Below, one piece after another: positions 36,504-45,425 of a stretch of 64,000 nt of DNA. Position 1 is the stretch's first letter. Every line of letters starts with the position of its first letter. The DNA is from an uncultured Bacteroidales bacterium (lineage in GTDB: Bacteria; Bacteroidota; Bacteroidia; Bacteroidales; P3). The notes beneath the pieces are model-generated. The model was not told where the DNA came from. It saw only the letters and a program-made list of their open reading frames with translations, and did not search any database. The stretch is from the NCBI GenBank assembly GCA_947167075.1, contig CAMVGR010000005.1, forward strand, positions 62,001 to 126,000, given 5' to 3'. The position numbers and the translations under genes were made by a program.

Positions 36504-37193
36504 CTATTTCAGAGACATGCCACTGTTCCATGCCTTTCCAACGCTGTCGGCGATGGTGTAATAATTGAAGCTGGAGCCATCCCACACAAGGGGATTCAGT
36601 TTCTTGATGTCAATCTTGCCATCGGTGAGGATCGAGGGATCAGCCACTGCGTTGACGATTTCGCCCACGACAAAAGCACCGTTATTCTCACGCTCAACGA
36701 GTTCCACCACCTTGCATTCCATAGCCAGGGGGTATTGGTCAATGATAGGAGCATTGACGTTCTGACTTTTGGTGCAGGTGAATCCTACATGAGCCACCTT
36801 GTCCTTCACATCGCGTCCACTAGCAATGCCAAAATAGTCGCTCTCCGCCACCGTACGAGCATCGGCATAGCTAAGAGTGAAGGCACGGTTGAGACGCAGA
36901 TTGTCGGTGGTTTTATGGCTGCTGAGCTGGAAACATACTTGGTTTCCTTCGTACTGGCCACCCCAGGCAGCCATCATAACATCTGGATTGCCATCTGCAT
37001 CATAGGTAGCAATCATTAGAGCAGGTTGCGGCGTAACATAAAGTTTAGCGCCCATATTGACACGTTCACTTACATTTTTCATTTCAATCGGAGTATTGAT
37101 ATTAGTTTGTTCTACGTTTAATCTCTCTTGTTTTGCGTCGCAGGCAGTGAGGAGTAATACCGTCACAGCAAGGGTTAGGGTAATATGTTTCAT
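36504..37193 (-). CDS. Flavin reductase-like domain lipoprotein, copy 1
   Basis: 229 residues. A lipoprotein signal ends in LLLTAC (C18), followed by a short polar linker and a flavin reductase-like split barrel (MMAAWGGQYEGNQVCFQLS, YFGIASGRDVKDK). Such domains bind FMN and are normally cytoplasmic, so an exported lipid-anchored form is unusual. A near-identical protein is encoded at 47.7 kb, but with very different codon choice. The substrate is unknown. It has a TATCTTTGC promoter and is followed by rfbB. Confidence 0.82.
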   Translation of the reverse strand: MKHITLTLAVTVLLLTACDAKQERLNVEQTNINTPIEMKNVSERVNMGAKLYVTPQPALMIATYDADGNPDVMMAAWGGQYEGNQVCFQLSSHKTTDNLRLNRAFTLSYADARTVAESDYFGIASGRDVKDKVAHVGFTCTKSQNVNAPIIDQYPLAMECKVVELVERENNGAFVVGEIVNAVADPSILTDGKIDIKKLNPLVWDGSSFNYYTIADSVGKAWNSGMSLK

Positions 37194-37218
37194 ACTGATT
37201 CTCTATTATATTTTCGCC

Positions 37219-37227
37219 GCAAAGATA
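37219..37227 (-). promoter_or_regulatory. -7 box of flavin reductase copy 1
   Basis: Reverse-strand TATCTTTGC, 25 bp before the ATG. Confidence 0.6.
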
Positions 37228-37341
37228 CGAACTTTTTCCGACATGGGCGAAAAAGATTTCTGTATGTGAATTATTTTTTTGTATTTTTACAGGAAGAATA
37301 CTTCGGTGAAAAAGGATTTGGCCGGTTGGAGAATGTGATTG

Positions 37342-37529
37342 CTAGACATTTCCCTTTACAATCCTCAGCATTTCCGCGTTGTACTCGTTCAGTATCTCCT
37401 CGTTTTAAACGGGAATGATGGTTCGGTCAGGATATGGTCAAGCAAAGCCACTGTCGAGGAGACAGCGTTGTGCGATAGCAGGGCGGATACCAGCACGTTG
37501 GTGTCGAGGACGGTGTAGTATTGTTTCAT
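37342..37529 (-). pseudogene. PIN-domain toxin remnant
   Basis: From ATG 37529 the frame encodes YYTVLDTNVLVSALLSH, the start of a PIN ribonuclease (first acidic residue in LDTN). It then loses frame. The expected continuation (IIPV, then NEEILNEYN) is readable one frame over, with a TAA where Tyr is expected, and everything after NEYNAEMLR is unrelated. About two thirds of the toxin is gone. It lies 11 bp after the antitoxin remnant, as in VapBC-like modules. Confidence 0.65.
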
Positions 37530-37540
37530 TGCTGCACTTG

Positions 37541-37690
37541 TTATTTGCGTGCATGACGTGCTGCGCGAATCTCGGCATTAATTTCGTCAAGCGTCATTTC
37601 CAAGTTGCCATTCTCTTCGCTTTGCTGGTGCATTTCGTCTATGGCTTTGCGTGCTTGGGCAAGAATAACGATGTCCTTCTGTTTTTTTTG
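37541..37690 (-). pseudogene. Antitoxin remnant of a PIN toxin-antitoxin module
   Basis: The last 35-40 codons of a small antitoxin are present, including ILAQARKAIDEMHQQSEENG and MTLDEINAEIRAARHARK before a TAA at 37541. The N-terminal DNA-binding part is absent: the frame has no start codon and runs into the groEL terminator region. The C-terminal motif TLDEINAEI is common in antitoxins paired with PIN-family toxins. Confidence 0.6.
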
Positions 37691-37705
37691 TGTTAGGTAA
37701 AAAAA

Positions 37706-37733
37706 AAGCCGAGGGGGAAATTCCCCTCGGCTT
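37706..37733 (-). terminator. Terminator of groES-groEL
   Basis: AAGCCGAGGGG and CCCCTCGGCTT form a stem. On the reverse strand it is followed by a run of eight or more T. It lies beyond the duplicated groEL tail. Confidence 0.8.
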
Positions 37734-37756
37734 GACTATCAGGTGGTATTATTGGC

Positions 37757-37777
37757 TTAGTACATGCCACCCATGCC
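37757..37777 (-). pseudogene. Duplicated tail of groEL
   Basis: On the reverse strand this reads GMGGMY and a TAA stop, repeating the very end of groEL, 61 bp after the real stop at 37838. It is a short relic of a duplication or a recombination event at the 3' end. Confidence 0.55.
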
Positions 37778-37837
37778 TTACGGATGGGGTTCGCTCCACT
37801 TCGGTCGCGGAGCAAACCATGTACTAATCCTTGCGGC

Positions 37838-39646
<1,809 letters not shown>

Positions 39647-39916
39647 TTAGATGATAGCGTAGATATCGCTTTCTTTCATGATCATCAACTTTTCGCCGTC
39701 GATTTCGATCTCGGTGCCGCTGTATTTGCCATAGAGGACGTGGTCGCCCACCTTGACGGTCATCTCGTGGTCTTTGGTGCCCTTGCCAACAGCAAGGACT
39801 TCACCGCGTTGCGGTTTCTCTTTGGCGGTGTCGGGGATGATGATGCCGCTGGCGGTTTTCTGTTCTGCCTCGGCGGGACGCACGAGGACTCTGTCTGCTA
39901 AAGGTTTGATATTCAT
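39647..39916 (-). CDS. groS: Co-chaperonin GroES (10 kDa)
   Basis: 89 residues, complete. [26 protein letters not shown] is followed here by the usual [12 protein letters not shown] strand. It caps the GroEL cavity. It is the first gene of the leftward groES-groEL unit. About 80 bp upstream is a sigma-54-type promoter motif rather than the common TAnnTTTG box. Confidence 0.97.
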   Translation of the reverse strand: MNIKPLADRVLVRPAEAEQKTASGIIIPDTAKEKPQRGEVLAVGKGTKDHEMTVKVGDHVLYGKYSGTEIEIDGEKLMIMKESDIYAII

Positions 39917-39992
39917 AGTACTTTATTTTTTGTTTTTTGTTTTACCTTGTTTGTTAAGTGTGCCATGCTTTTGCGTGGCGACAACCATTTTT

Positions 39993-40009
39993 AGCAACAA
40001 CCGTGCCAA
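39993..40009 (-). promoter_or_regulatory. Sigma-54-type (-24/-12) promoter before groES
   Basis: On the reverse strand: TTGGCACGGTTGTTGCT, an exact fit to TGGCACG-N4-TTGC. The predicted transcript start is 60-70 bp before the groES ATG. A sigma-54 promoter would need an enhancer-binding activator; the repeat array at 40107-40185, about 100-190 bp upstream, would be in the right place for one. Confidence 0.65.
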
Positions 40010-40106
40010 TCCTCAAAAAACTGTCATCTTCTGCCATCCGCTGACAAATTGTCAGCCAATGGCAGTCATCGATGGGGAGGGGTGCTGTCTTGTTCGGCTG
40101 ATGTAT

Positions 40107-40185
40107 GGTTGTTGTCCGGTTGTTGTCCGCTTTTAAAGCGGACAACAACCGGACAACAAGCGGACAACAAGCGGACAACAGCCGT
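40107..40185. repeat. 11-bp repeat array with inverted copy, family 3
   Basis: CGGACAACAAC, CGGACAACAAG and CGGACAACAAG are in tandem. They are preceded by two inverted units (GTTGTTGTCCG) separated by TTTTAAA, so the array is a large palindrome with an 11-bp pitch. It lies upstream of groES and downstream of nothing coding. Confidence 0.8.
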
Positions 40186-40487
40186 AGTCATTAGCATGTC
40201 TACCGGAGGGCTCGACCGACCGAATGGCACAATGGTACAAAGAATAACATAATGTAAATATATATTAATAGATTCTCGTACGGTGGCAGATCGGTTTTAT
40301 AGGCAATTTTAGAGAATTTAACTAAGCCGTGGCTGCTAACTGCTCGAATGGTTTGGCTTCGCTATGCGAGCGATTGACATGAAACAATCTGTGCGGACAT
40401 TCTTACATTTCTGGGGATTCGCCATGGGAAAAACACTCCATTTTTCGTACCAAAGTGCAAAAAAATGACGATGTAAAAAAAAATAAG
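40186..40487. other. Intergenic, no gene seen
   Basis: About 300 bp between the family 3 array and the glutathione peroxidase promoter. No protein-like open frame is present and no structured RNA could be recognised. Confidence 0.4.
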
Positions 40488-40496
40488 TATTTTTGC
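40488..40496 (+). promoter_or_regulatory. -7 box before the glutathione peroxidase locus
   Basis: TATTTTTGC followed by ACCCGATTT, the same context as the tRNA-Asn promoter at 31487. Its transcript would include the relic 3' end of a lost peroxidase before the intact gene. Confidence 0.55.
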
Positions 40497-40517
40497 ACCC
40501 GATTTTTAAATAATAAC

Positions 40518-40598
40518 CGCCAGGGCGAGGTGGTCAGCCGTTGGGAGCCCAATTCGAGCATCAGCGCCATGGAGAATGCCATTAAAGCACAATTGTAA
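40518..40598 (+). pseudogene. 3' end of a lost glutathione peroxidase paralogue
   Basis: 26 codons plus TAA encode RQGEVVSRWEPN and then SISAMENAIKAQL. This aligns with the last residues of the intact downstream gene (RQGNVVRRFEPTDPMSAVAQAVEALL). The rest of the gene is deleted, and the promoter box lies 21 bp before it. Confidence 0.7.
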
Positions 40599-40621
40599 CA
40601 TCCATTAAAAAATATTCATCG

Positions 40622-41269
40622 ATGAAAAAACTAACCGTATTAACCATGGCTGCAGCCGTTCTGTTCACACTTGGAGCCTGCAAGCAGAAAACCGAAACCC
40701 CAGCGACGGACACCGTTCCTACCGACAACCTCTATTGCTTCGCTGCCCAGGATGGCAACGGCAACACCGTAGACCTTGCCTCGTTCGAGGGCAAGGTGGT
40801 GCTGGTAGTCAACACCGCCACCCAATGCGGATTCACTCCCCAGTACGAGGACCTGCAGAACCTCTACGCCAAGTATCACGACCAGGGCTTCGAGCTGCTC
40901 GACTTCCCCTGCAACCAGTTTGGTGCCCAAGCCCCTGGCAGCAACGAGGATATCCACTCCTTCTGCACCGGCACCTATAACACCACCTTCCCGCAGATGG
41001 CCAAAATCGATGTCAATGGCGACAGTGCCGCTGCTCTCTATGTGTGGCTCAAGAGCAAAGCTCCCTTCGGCGGATTCGACACCACCAACCGCATCGGTGC
41101 CTACCTCGACCAGATGTTCCGCCAGCAGGACAGCCTCTACGACCAGAACCCCGACATCAAATGGAACTTCACCAAGTTCCTTATCGACCGCCAGGGCAAC
41201 GTGGTGCGTCGTTTCGAACCCACCGACCCCATGAGTGCCGTGGCCCAAGCCGTGGAAGCACTGCTTTAA
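40622..41269 (+). CDS. Glutathione peroxidase family lipoprotein
   Basis: 215 residues. The lipoprotein signal ends in LGAC (C20). The thioredoxin-fold peroxidase has the catalytic Cys69 in NTATQCGFTPQY, the glutamine-containing LDFPCNQFGAQAPG motif and WNFTKFLIDRQG. The cysteine form probably uses thioredoxin-like donors to reduce peroxides, here at a membrane from the periplasmic side. An N-terminal extension distinguishes it from cytoplasmic homologues. Own terminator downstream; a degraded sister copy lies directly upstream. Confidence 0.88.
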   Translation: MKKLTVLTMAAAVLFTLGACKQKTETPATDTVPTDNLYCFAAQDGNGNTVDLASFEGKVVLVVNTATQCGFTPQYEDLQNLYAKYHDQGFELLDFPCNQFGAQAPGSNEDIHSFCTGTYNTTFPQMAKIDVNGDSAAALYVWLKSKAPFGGFDTTNRIGAYLDQMFRQQDSLYDQNPDIKWNFTKFLIDRQGNVVRRFEPTDPMSAVAQAVEALL

Positions 41270-41289
41270 CCCTACACAGAACTATACAA

Positions 41290-41325
41290 ATGGGTACCCC
41301 TCACCATGCGGGTGCCCATTTTTCT
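41290..41325 (+). terminator. Terminator of the glutathione peroxidase gene
   Basis: ATGGGTACCC and GGGTGCCCAT form the stem, followed by TTTTTC. Confidence 0.75.
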
Positions 41326-41438
41326 TTTGGCCCTGCCGGATTGCTTCTACTATCATCGGCGGGAGGAAAATGTATCTATTTGGCCAGAAGATTGCACGAC
41401 GGGGAGGGCGACTGACAAAATGGCAGTTGGCACAGGGG

Positions 41439-41454
41439 TGGCACAGTTGTTGCA
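41439..41454 (+). promoter_or_regulatory. Sigma-54-type (-24/-12) promoter before htpG
   Basis: TGGCACAGTTGTTGCA fits TGGCAC-N5-TTGCA. Spacing to the ATG at 41508 leaves a leader of about 40 bases. It matches the groES element base for base except for the G/A after TGGCAC and the last position. Confidence 0.65.
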
Positions 41455-41507
41455 CCACCTTAGGGCATAGAAATACATATTGCCGAAATTGAAAAATAAG
41501 ATATATT

Positions 41508-43460
41508 ATGGAAGGTAAATTGAACGTGCAGACCGAAAACATCTTTCCGGTCATCAAGAAGTTCCTCTATTCGGACCACGAGATATTCCTGCGCGAGCTC
41601 ATCAGCAATGCTGTCGATGCCACGCAGAAACTGAAGACCCTCTCCGCCCGCGGCGAGTACAAGGGCGAGCTGGGCGACCTCACCATCGACGTGAAGATCG
41701 ATCCCAAGAAGAAGACCCTCACCGTCAGCGACCGCGGCATCGGCATGACCGCCGACGAGGTGGAGAAGTACATCAACCAGATAGCCTTCAGCGGCGTCAC
41801 CGACTTCATGGAGAAGTACAAAGACAGCCACGAGCAGCTCATCGGCCACTTCGGCCTCGGCTTCTACAGCGCCTTCATGGTCAGCGACAAGGTGGAGATT
41901 TTCACCAAGAGTTGGAAAGACGAGCCCGCACAGCATTGGAGCTGCGAGGGTAATCCGGAGTTCAGCATGGAGGAGGACAAGAAGCACACCGACCGCGGCA
42001 CCGACATCGTGCTGCACATCGCCGACGACTGCAAGGAGTTCCTCGAGGAGGGCACCGTGCTGCAGCTGCTGAAGAAATACTGCCGCTTCATGCCCGTGGC
42101 CATCCGCTTCGGCGAGGAGACCGTGTGGGTGGACAGCGAGACCGACTGCGACAAGGACGGCAAGCCCAAGCGCGTGGAGAAGAAGCAGCCCCGCATCATC
42201 AACGACCCCGACCCGGCGTGGAAGAAATCGCCCAGCAGCCTTACCGACGAAGACTATAAGAAATTCTACCACGAGCTGTTCCCCATGAACTTCGAGGAGC
42301 CGCTGTTCCAGATACACCTCAACGTGGACTACCCCTTCAACCTGACGGGCATCCTCTACTTCCCCAAGGTGCGCAAGACCATCGACCCCAACCGCAACAA
42401 GATACAGCTCTACTGCAACCAGGTCTTTGTCACCGACCAGGTGGAGGGCGTGGTGCCAGACTACCTGATGTTGCTGCACGGCGTGCTCGACAGCCCCGAC
42501 ATCCCGCTGAACGTCAGCCGCTCCTACCTGCAGAGCGATGGCAACGTGAAGAAGATATCGCAGCACATCAGCAAGAAGGTGGCCGACAAGCTGGAGGAGA
42601 TGAGCAAGAAAAGACAACAAGACAACGAGACTTCAAGTCATCAAGACAGCGAGGACTCGAAGTCTCGAAGTCTCGAAGTCTCGAAGTCTCCACTCGAAGA
42701 AAAGTGGGACGACATCAAGATCTTCGTCCAGTACGGTATGCTGACAGATGAGAAGTTCTGCGAGCGCGCCATGAAGTTCTACCTGCTCAAGGGTGTGGAC
42801 GGCACGTATTACACGCTCGACAGCTACCGCGAGAAAATCAAGGCCCTGCAGACCGACAAGGACAAGACCGTCTGCTACCTCTACGCCAGCGACGCCGAGG
42901 AGGAGCACGCCTACATCGAGAAGGCCAAGGCCAAAGGCTACGACGTGCTGCTGATGGACTCGCCCCTGGAGAGCCACTTCATCAACCTGCTGGAGCAGAA
43001 GCTAGAGAAGAGCCGCTTCGTGCGCGTGGACAGCGACACCGTCGAAAAGCTCATCCCCCACGACGACGCCATCCCCGAGAAGCTCAGCAAGGAGGAGAAA
43101 GAGAAGCTGCAGCCCATCATCGAGGGCGAGGTGGACAAGCAGAAGTTCACCGTGCAGCTGGAGAGCCTCGAGGAGAGCGACGCGCCGATGCAGGTGACGC
43201 AGAGCGAGTTCATGCGCCGCTACCGCGAGATGGCGCAGACCTCCGGCGGCGGCATGGGCTTCTACGGCGAGCTGCCGGAGAGCTACAACCTCGTCGTCAA
43301 CATCAACCACCCCCTCATTAGCCGCGTGCTCAACGAGACCGACGCCGAGAAGCAGAAAGAGCTCGTCCACCAGCTCACCGACCTGGCCCTGCTTGCCAAC
43401 GGCCTGCTGAAAGGCGAAGCCCTCAGCAAGTTCCTCCAGCGCTCGGTGGAGATGATTTGA
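41508..43460 (+). CDS. htpG: Chaperone HtpG (bacterial Hsp90)
   Basis: 650 residues. The N-terminal ATPase domain has EIFLRELISNAVDAT, the DRGIGM motif and GHFGLGFYSAFMVSD. The middle domain carries the catalytic Arg region SRSYLQSD, and a C-terminal dimer domain ends the chain. Between about residues 365 and 400 there is a polar insert (KKRQQDNETSSHQDSEDSKS) encoded partly by an 8-bp tandem repeat. A sigma-54-like promoter lies upstream and a terminator downstream. Confidence 0.95.
   Translation: MEGKLNVQTENIFPVIKKFLYSDHEIFLRELISNAVDATQKLKTLSARGEYKGELGDLTIDVKIDPKKKTLTVSDRGIGMTADEVEKYINQIAFSGVTDFMEKYKDSHEQLIGHFGLGFYSAFMVSDKVEIFTKSWKDEPAQHWSCEGNPEFSMEEDKKHTDRGTDIVLHIADDCKEFLEEGTVLQLLKKYCRFMPVAIRFGEETVWVDSETDCDKDGKPKRVEKKQPRIINDPDPAWKKSPSSLTDEDYKKFYHELFPMNFEEPLFQIHLNVDYPFNLTGILYFPKVRKTIDPNRNKIQLYCNQVFVTDQVEGVVPDYLMLLHGVLDSPDIPLNVSRSYLQSDGNVKKISQHISKKVADKLEEMSKKRQQDNETSSHQDSEDSKSRSLEVSKSPLEEKWDDIKIFVQYGMLTDEKFCERAMKFYLLKGVDGTYYTLDSYREKIKALQTDKDKTVCYLYASDAEEEHAYIEKAKAKGYDVLLMDSPLESHFINLLEQKLEKSRFVRVDSDTVEKLIPHDDAIPEKLSKEEKEKLQPIIEGEVDKQKFTVQLESLEESDAPMQVTQSEFMRRYREMAQTSGGGMGFYGELPESYNLVVNINHPLISRVLNETDAEKQKELVHQLTDLALLANGLLKGEALSKFLQRSVEMI
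42655..42694. repeat. 8-bp tandem repeat inside htpG
   Basis: ACTCGAAG followed by three exact TCTCGAAG units and a partial fourth. The unit is not a multiple of three, so gain or loss of one unit shifts the htpG frame. Nearby GACTTCAAGTCATCAAGAC is a degenerate relative. Confidence 0.85.
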
Positions 43461-43487
43461 CCGGCCAAAATGTGATCCGAAAAAAGA

Positions 43488-43522
43488 GGGAGAATGCTGT
43501 GCAGACGGCATTCTCCCTTTTA
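43488..43522 (+). terminator. Terminator of htpG
   Basis: GGGAGAATGC and GCATTCTCCC stem, followed by TTTTATTAT. Confidence 0.85.
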
Positions 43523-43707
43523 TTATATTCTTTACATAAAACGCCTGTCGCAGCGCGGTGGATGAATCAAGGCCTTAGTCTTTTTGATTGTTAAAAAACG
43601 TTAATATGATTAATTTTTTAATCCGATGCACAATAATGAAAATTTAGAGCCGTTAGTATGGTGATTATTTTTTTAATCAAATGTTCAATTTTTAAATCAA
43701 ACATACG
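43523..43707. promoter_or_regulatory. Probable operator region of the blaI-like gene
   Basis: The AT-rich 185 bp before the repressor gene contain small dyads: TTAATATGATTAA near 43600, and AATCAAATGTTCAATTTTTA next to AAATCAAACATAC just before the ATG. BlaI-family repressors bind such short dyads and usually control their own operon. Which dyad is used cannot be told. Confidence 0.35.
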
Positions 43708-44106
43708 ATGGCAAGGAAGAAAAACGAGACGGCGACGACGCTGACCAAAGCCGAAGAGCAGGTGATGCAGGCGGTGTGGAATTTGGGCAAAGGTTTTGCG
43801 GGCGAGATAGCCGAGGCGGTGGAAGAGCCCAAACCGGCCTACCGCACCGTGCTGACCGAGATTCGCATTTTGGAGCAGAAGGGCTTTGTCGGTCACCAAG
43901 AATTGGGTGGCAACAACCAGTACTATCCGCTGGTGAGCAAAGCCGAATACTCTGGTCGGATGCTCGGCACGCTGATGGACAATTATTTTGGCGGCAGCTA
44001 CCGCCAACTGGTTTCGTTCTTCATGGCTGACAACAACATCGGCCGCGAGGACCTCGACGCTCTGGCCAAGATTATCGAGGAGAAGAGAAAGGAGGTGCAG
44101 CCATGA
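43708..44106 (+). CDS. BlaI/MecI/CopY-family repressor
   Basis: 132 residues. The winged helix has LTKAEEQVMQAVWNL and YRTVLTEIRILEQKGFVGH, and the C-terminal dimerisation part contains MLGTLMDNYFGGS, the region cleaved or used for dimers in BlaI. It overlaps the M56 sensor gene by 4 bp (ATGA), so sensor and repressor are coupled. Targets are probably its own operon, including the receptor downstream. Confidence 0.88.
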   Translation: MARKKNETATTLTKAEEQVMQAVWNLGKGFAGEIAEAVEEPKPAYRTVLTEIRILEQKGFVGHQELGGNNQYYPLVSKAEYSGRMLGTLMDNYFGGSYRQLVSFFMADNNIGREDLDALAKIIEEKRKEVQP

Positions 44107-45407
44107 GATACCTGCTGCTGGCCGCCGCGGCGACGGCCCTCTTTTTCGCTGCCTACTGGGTGCTGATGCGCCATGAGAAGCGTCACCAGATGGTGCGGTG
44201 GTATCTGATGGGCACGTTGGTTCTCTCGTTGCTTCTGCCGGCCATCCACCTGCGGTTGGCCGTGCCGCAGCAGCACATCGCTGGCAATTTGCCTAGCATC
44301 TTCAGTCAGGCCAGCCTGCCTGGCATGGCCAGCACCGACAGTACGGCTAGCACCGCTGCCACAGCCGATGCCGGCAGTGTTTCCTTTGCACAGGTGTTCC
44401 TCTGGGTGTGGCTGACGGGCTTTGCCGTGGCGACCACGCTGCTGGCGGTGAGGGTGTTGCACCTGCGCCGGAGGATGCGCGCCCTACCCTGCCGCGAAGA
44501 GGACGGCATCAGCCTCACCCTGCTCGACGACAACACTCCTGCCTTCTCGTTCGGCAAGCATATCGTCGTCGGCACCAAAGGCTTCTCTGACGCCGAGGTG
44601 CAGCAGCTCGTGGGCCACGAGACGGTGCATGTACGCCAAGGCCATACCGTTGACACGCTGCTCTGCGAGCTGGCCAAGGCGGTGCTGTGGTTCGACCCAT
44701 TCGTATATCTATATGCGCGCGAGCTGAAGCGCGTACACGAGTACATTGCCGACAGCGCGATGATGAGTGCCAGCTATGCCGAGCTGTTCTACCATCAGGT
44801 GAGCGGCCGCAGCTACAGCCCGCTGGCCAACGGGTTCGACTACCGCATGGTGCACCAGCGCATCGCCATGATGGCACAGAGGCGCCACCACGGTGGCTGG
44901 CTGAAGCCCTTGGCAGCGGTGCCTATCGCGGCAGTGGTGCTGCTCGCCGCCTGTGCTCCCAAGTCCAATAGCCTGCTGGTGGGGCAGTGGGAATACGTCG
45001 GCATCAGCCGGGAATTCATCTACGACGACGGGCAGACCAATTTCCAAATCATGGAGGACGAACCCGACAACACATACCCACGGATAAGCGACCTCGACTT
45101 CCGCGCCGACGGCACCGCAACAGTGGTGGCCTGGGATGTGAGCAAATGGGTCACTGCCGAGGAAGATGACGCCACAAAGGTTCTCAAGCCCGACGACAGC
45201 TTCGACTACACCACCTACGCCGTCGAATGGCAGATTGTGGCCGACACACTCCTGATGTGCAATGAAAAAGGAGGCCGCGAGGCATTTCAGATCGTCAGCC
45301 TCAACGAAGACACACTTGTATTTGTCTCAAGCAGCATTTTCCGTCTTCACGACCACAGCGACGACGGAATTACACGCGAAACCTACACCTATCGCCGCAA
45401 GAAATAG
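44103..45407 (+). CDS. BlaR1-type M56 sensor peptidase fused to a lipocalin-like domain
   Basis: 434 residues. Membrane helices lie at about 3-20, 33-50 and 97-118. The M56 zinc motif is H172-E173-x-x-H176 with a downstream HEYIAD (E213). A fourth hydrophobic segment (about 271-284) ends in LLAAC at C284, like a lipobox. The remaining 150 residues (LLVGQWEYVGISREF onward) resemble a lipocalin-like beta-barrel domain. In BlaR1 systems the peptidase inactivates the repressor when the outer domain senses a ligand. The ligand here is unknown. Confidence 0.8.
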   Translation: MRYLLLAAAATALFFAAYWVLMRHEKRHQMVRWYLMGTLVLSLLLPAIHLRLAVPQQHIAGNLPSIFSQASLPGMASTDSTASTAATADAGSVSFAQVFLWVWLTGFAVATTLLAVRVLHLRRRMRALPCREEDGISLTLLDDNTPAFSFGKHIVVGTKGFSDAEVQQLVGHETVHVRQGHTVDTLLCELAKAVLWFDPFVYLYARELKRVHEYIADSAMMSASYAELFYHQVSGRSYSPLANGFDYRMVHQRIAMMAQRRHHGGWLKPLAAVPIAAVVLLAACAPKSNSLLVGQWEYVGISREFIYDDGQTNFQIMEDEPDNTYPRISDLDFRADGTATVVAWDVSKWVTAEEDDATKVLKPDDSFDYTTYAVEWQIVADTLLMCNEKGGREAFQIVSLNEDTLVFVSSSIFRLHDHSDDGITRETYTYRRKK

Positions 45408-45425
45408 CCTAAACCTCACATAATC

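Noticed and set aside
41460..42620. 386-residue frame antisense to htpG
   Set aside because: Shadow frame with low-complexity Leu/Val/Gly/His content.
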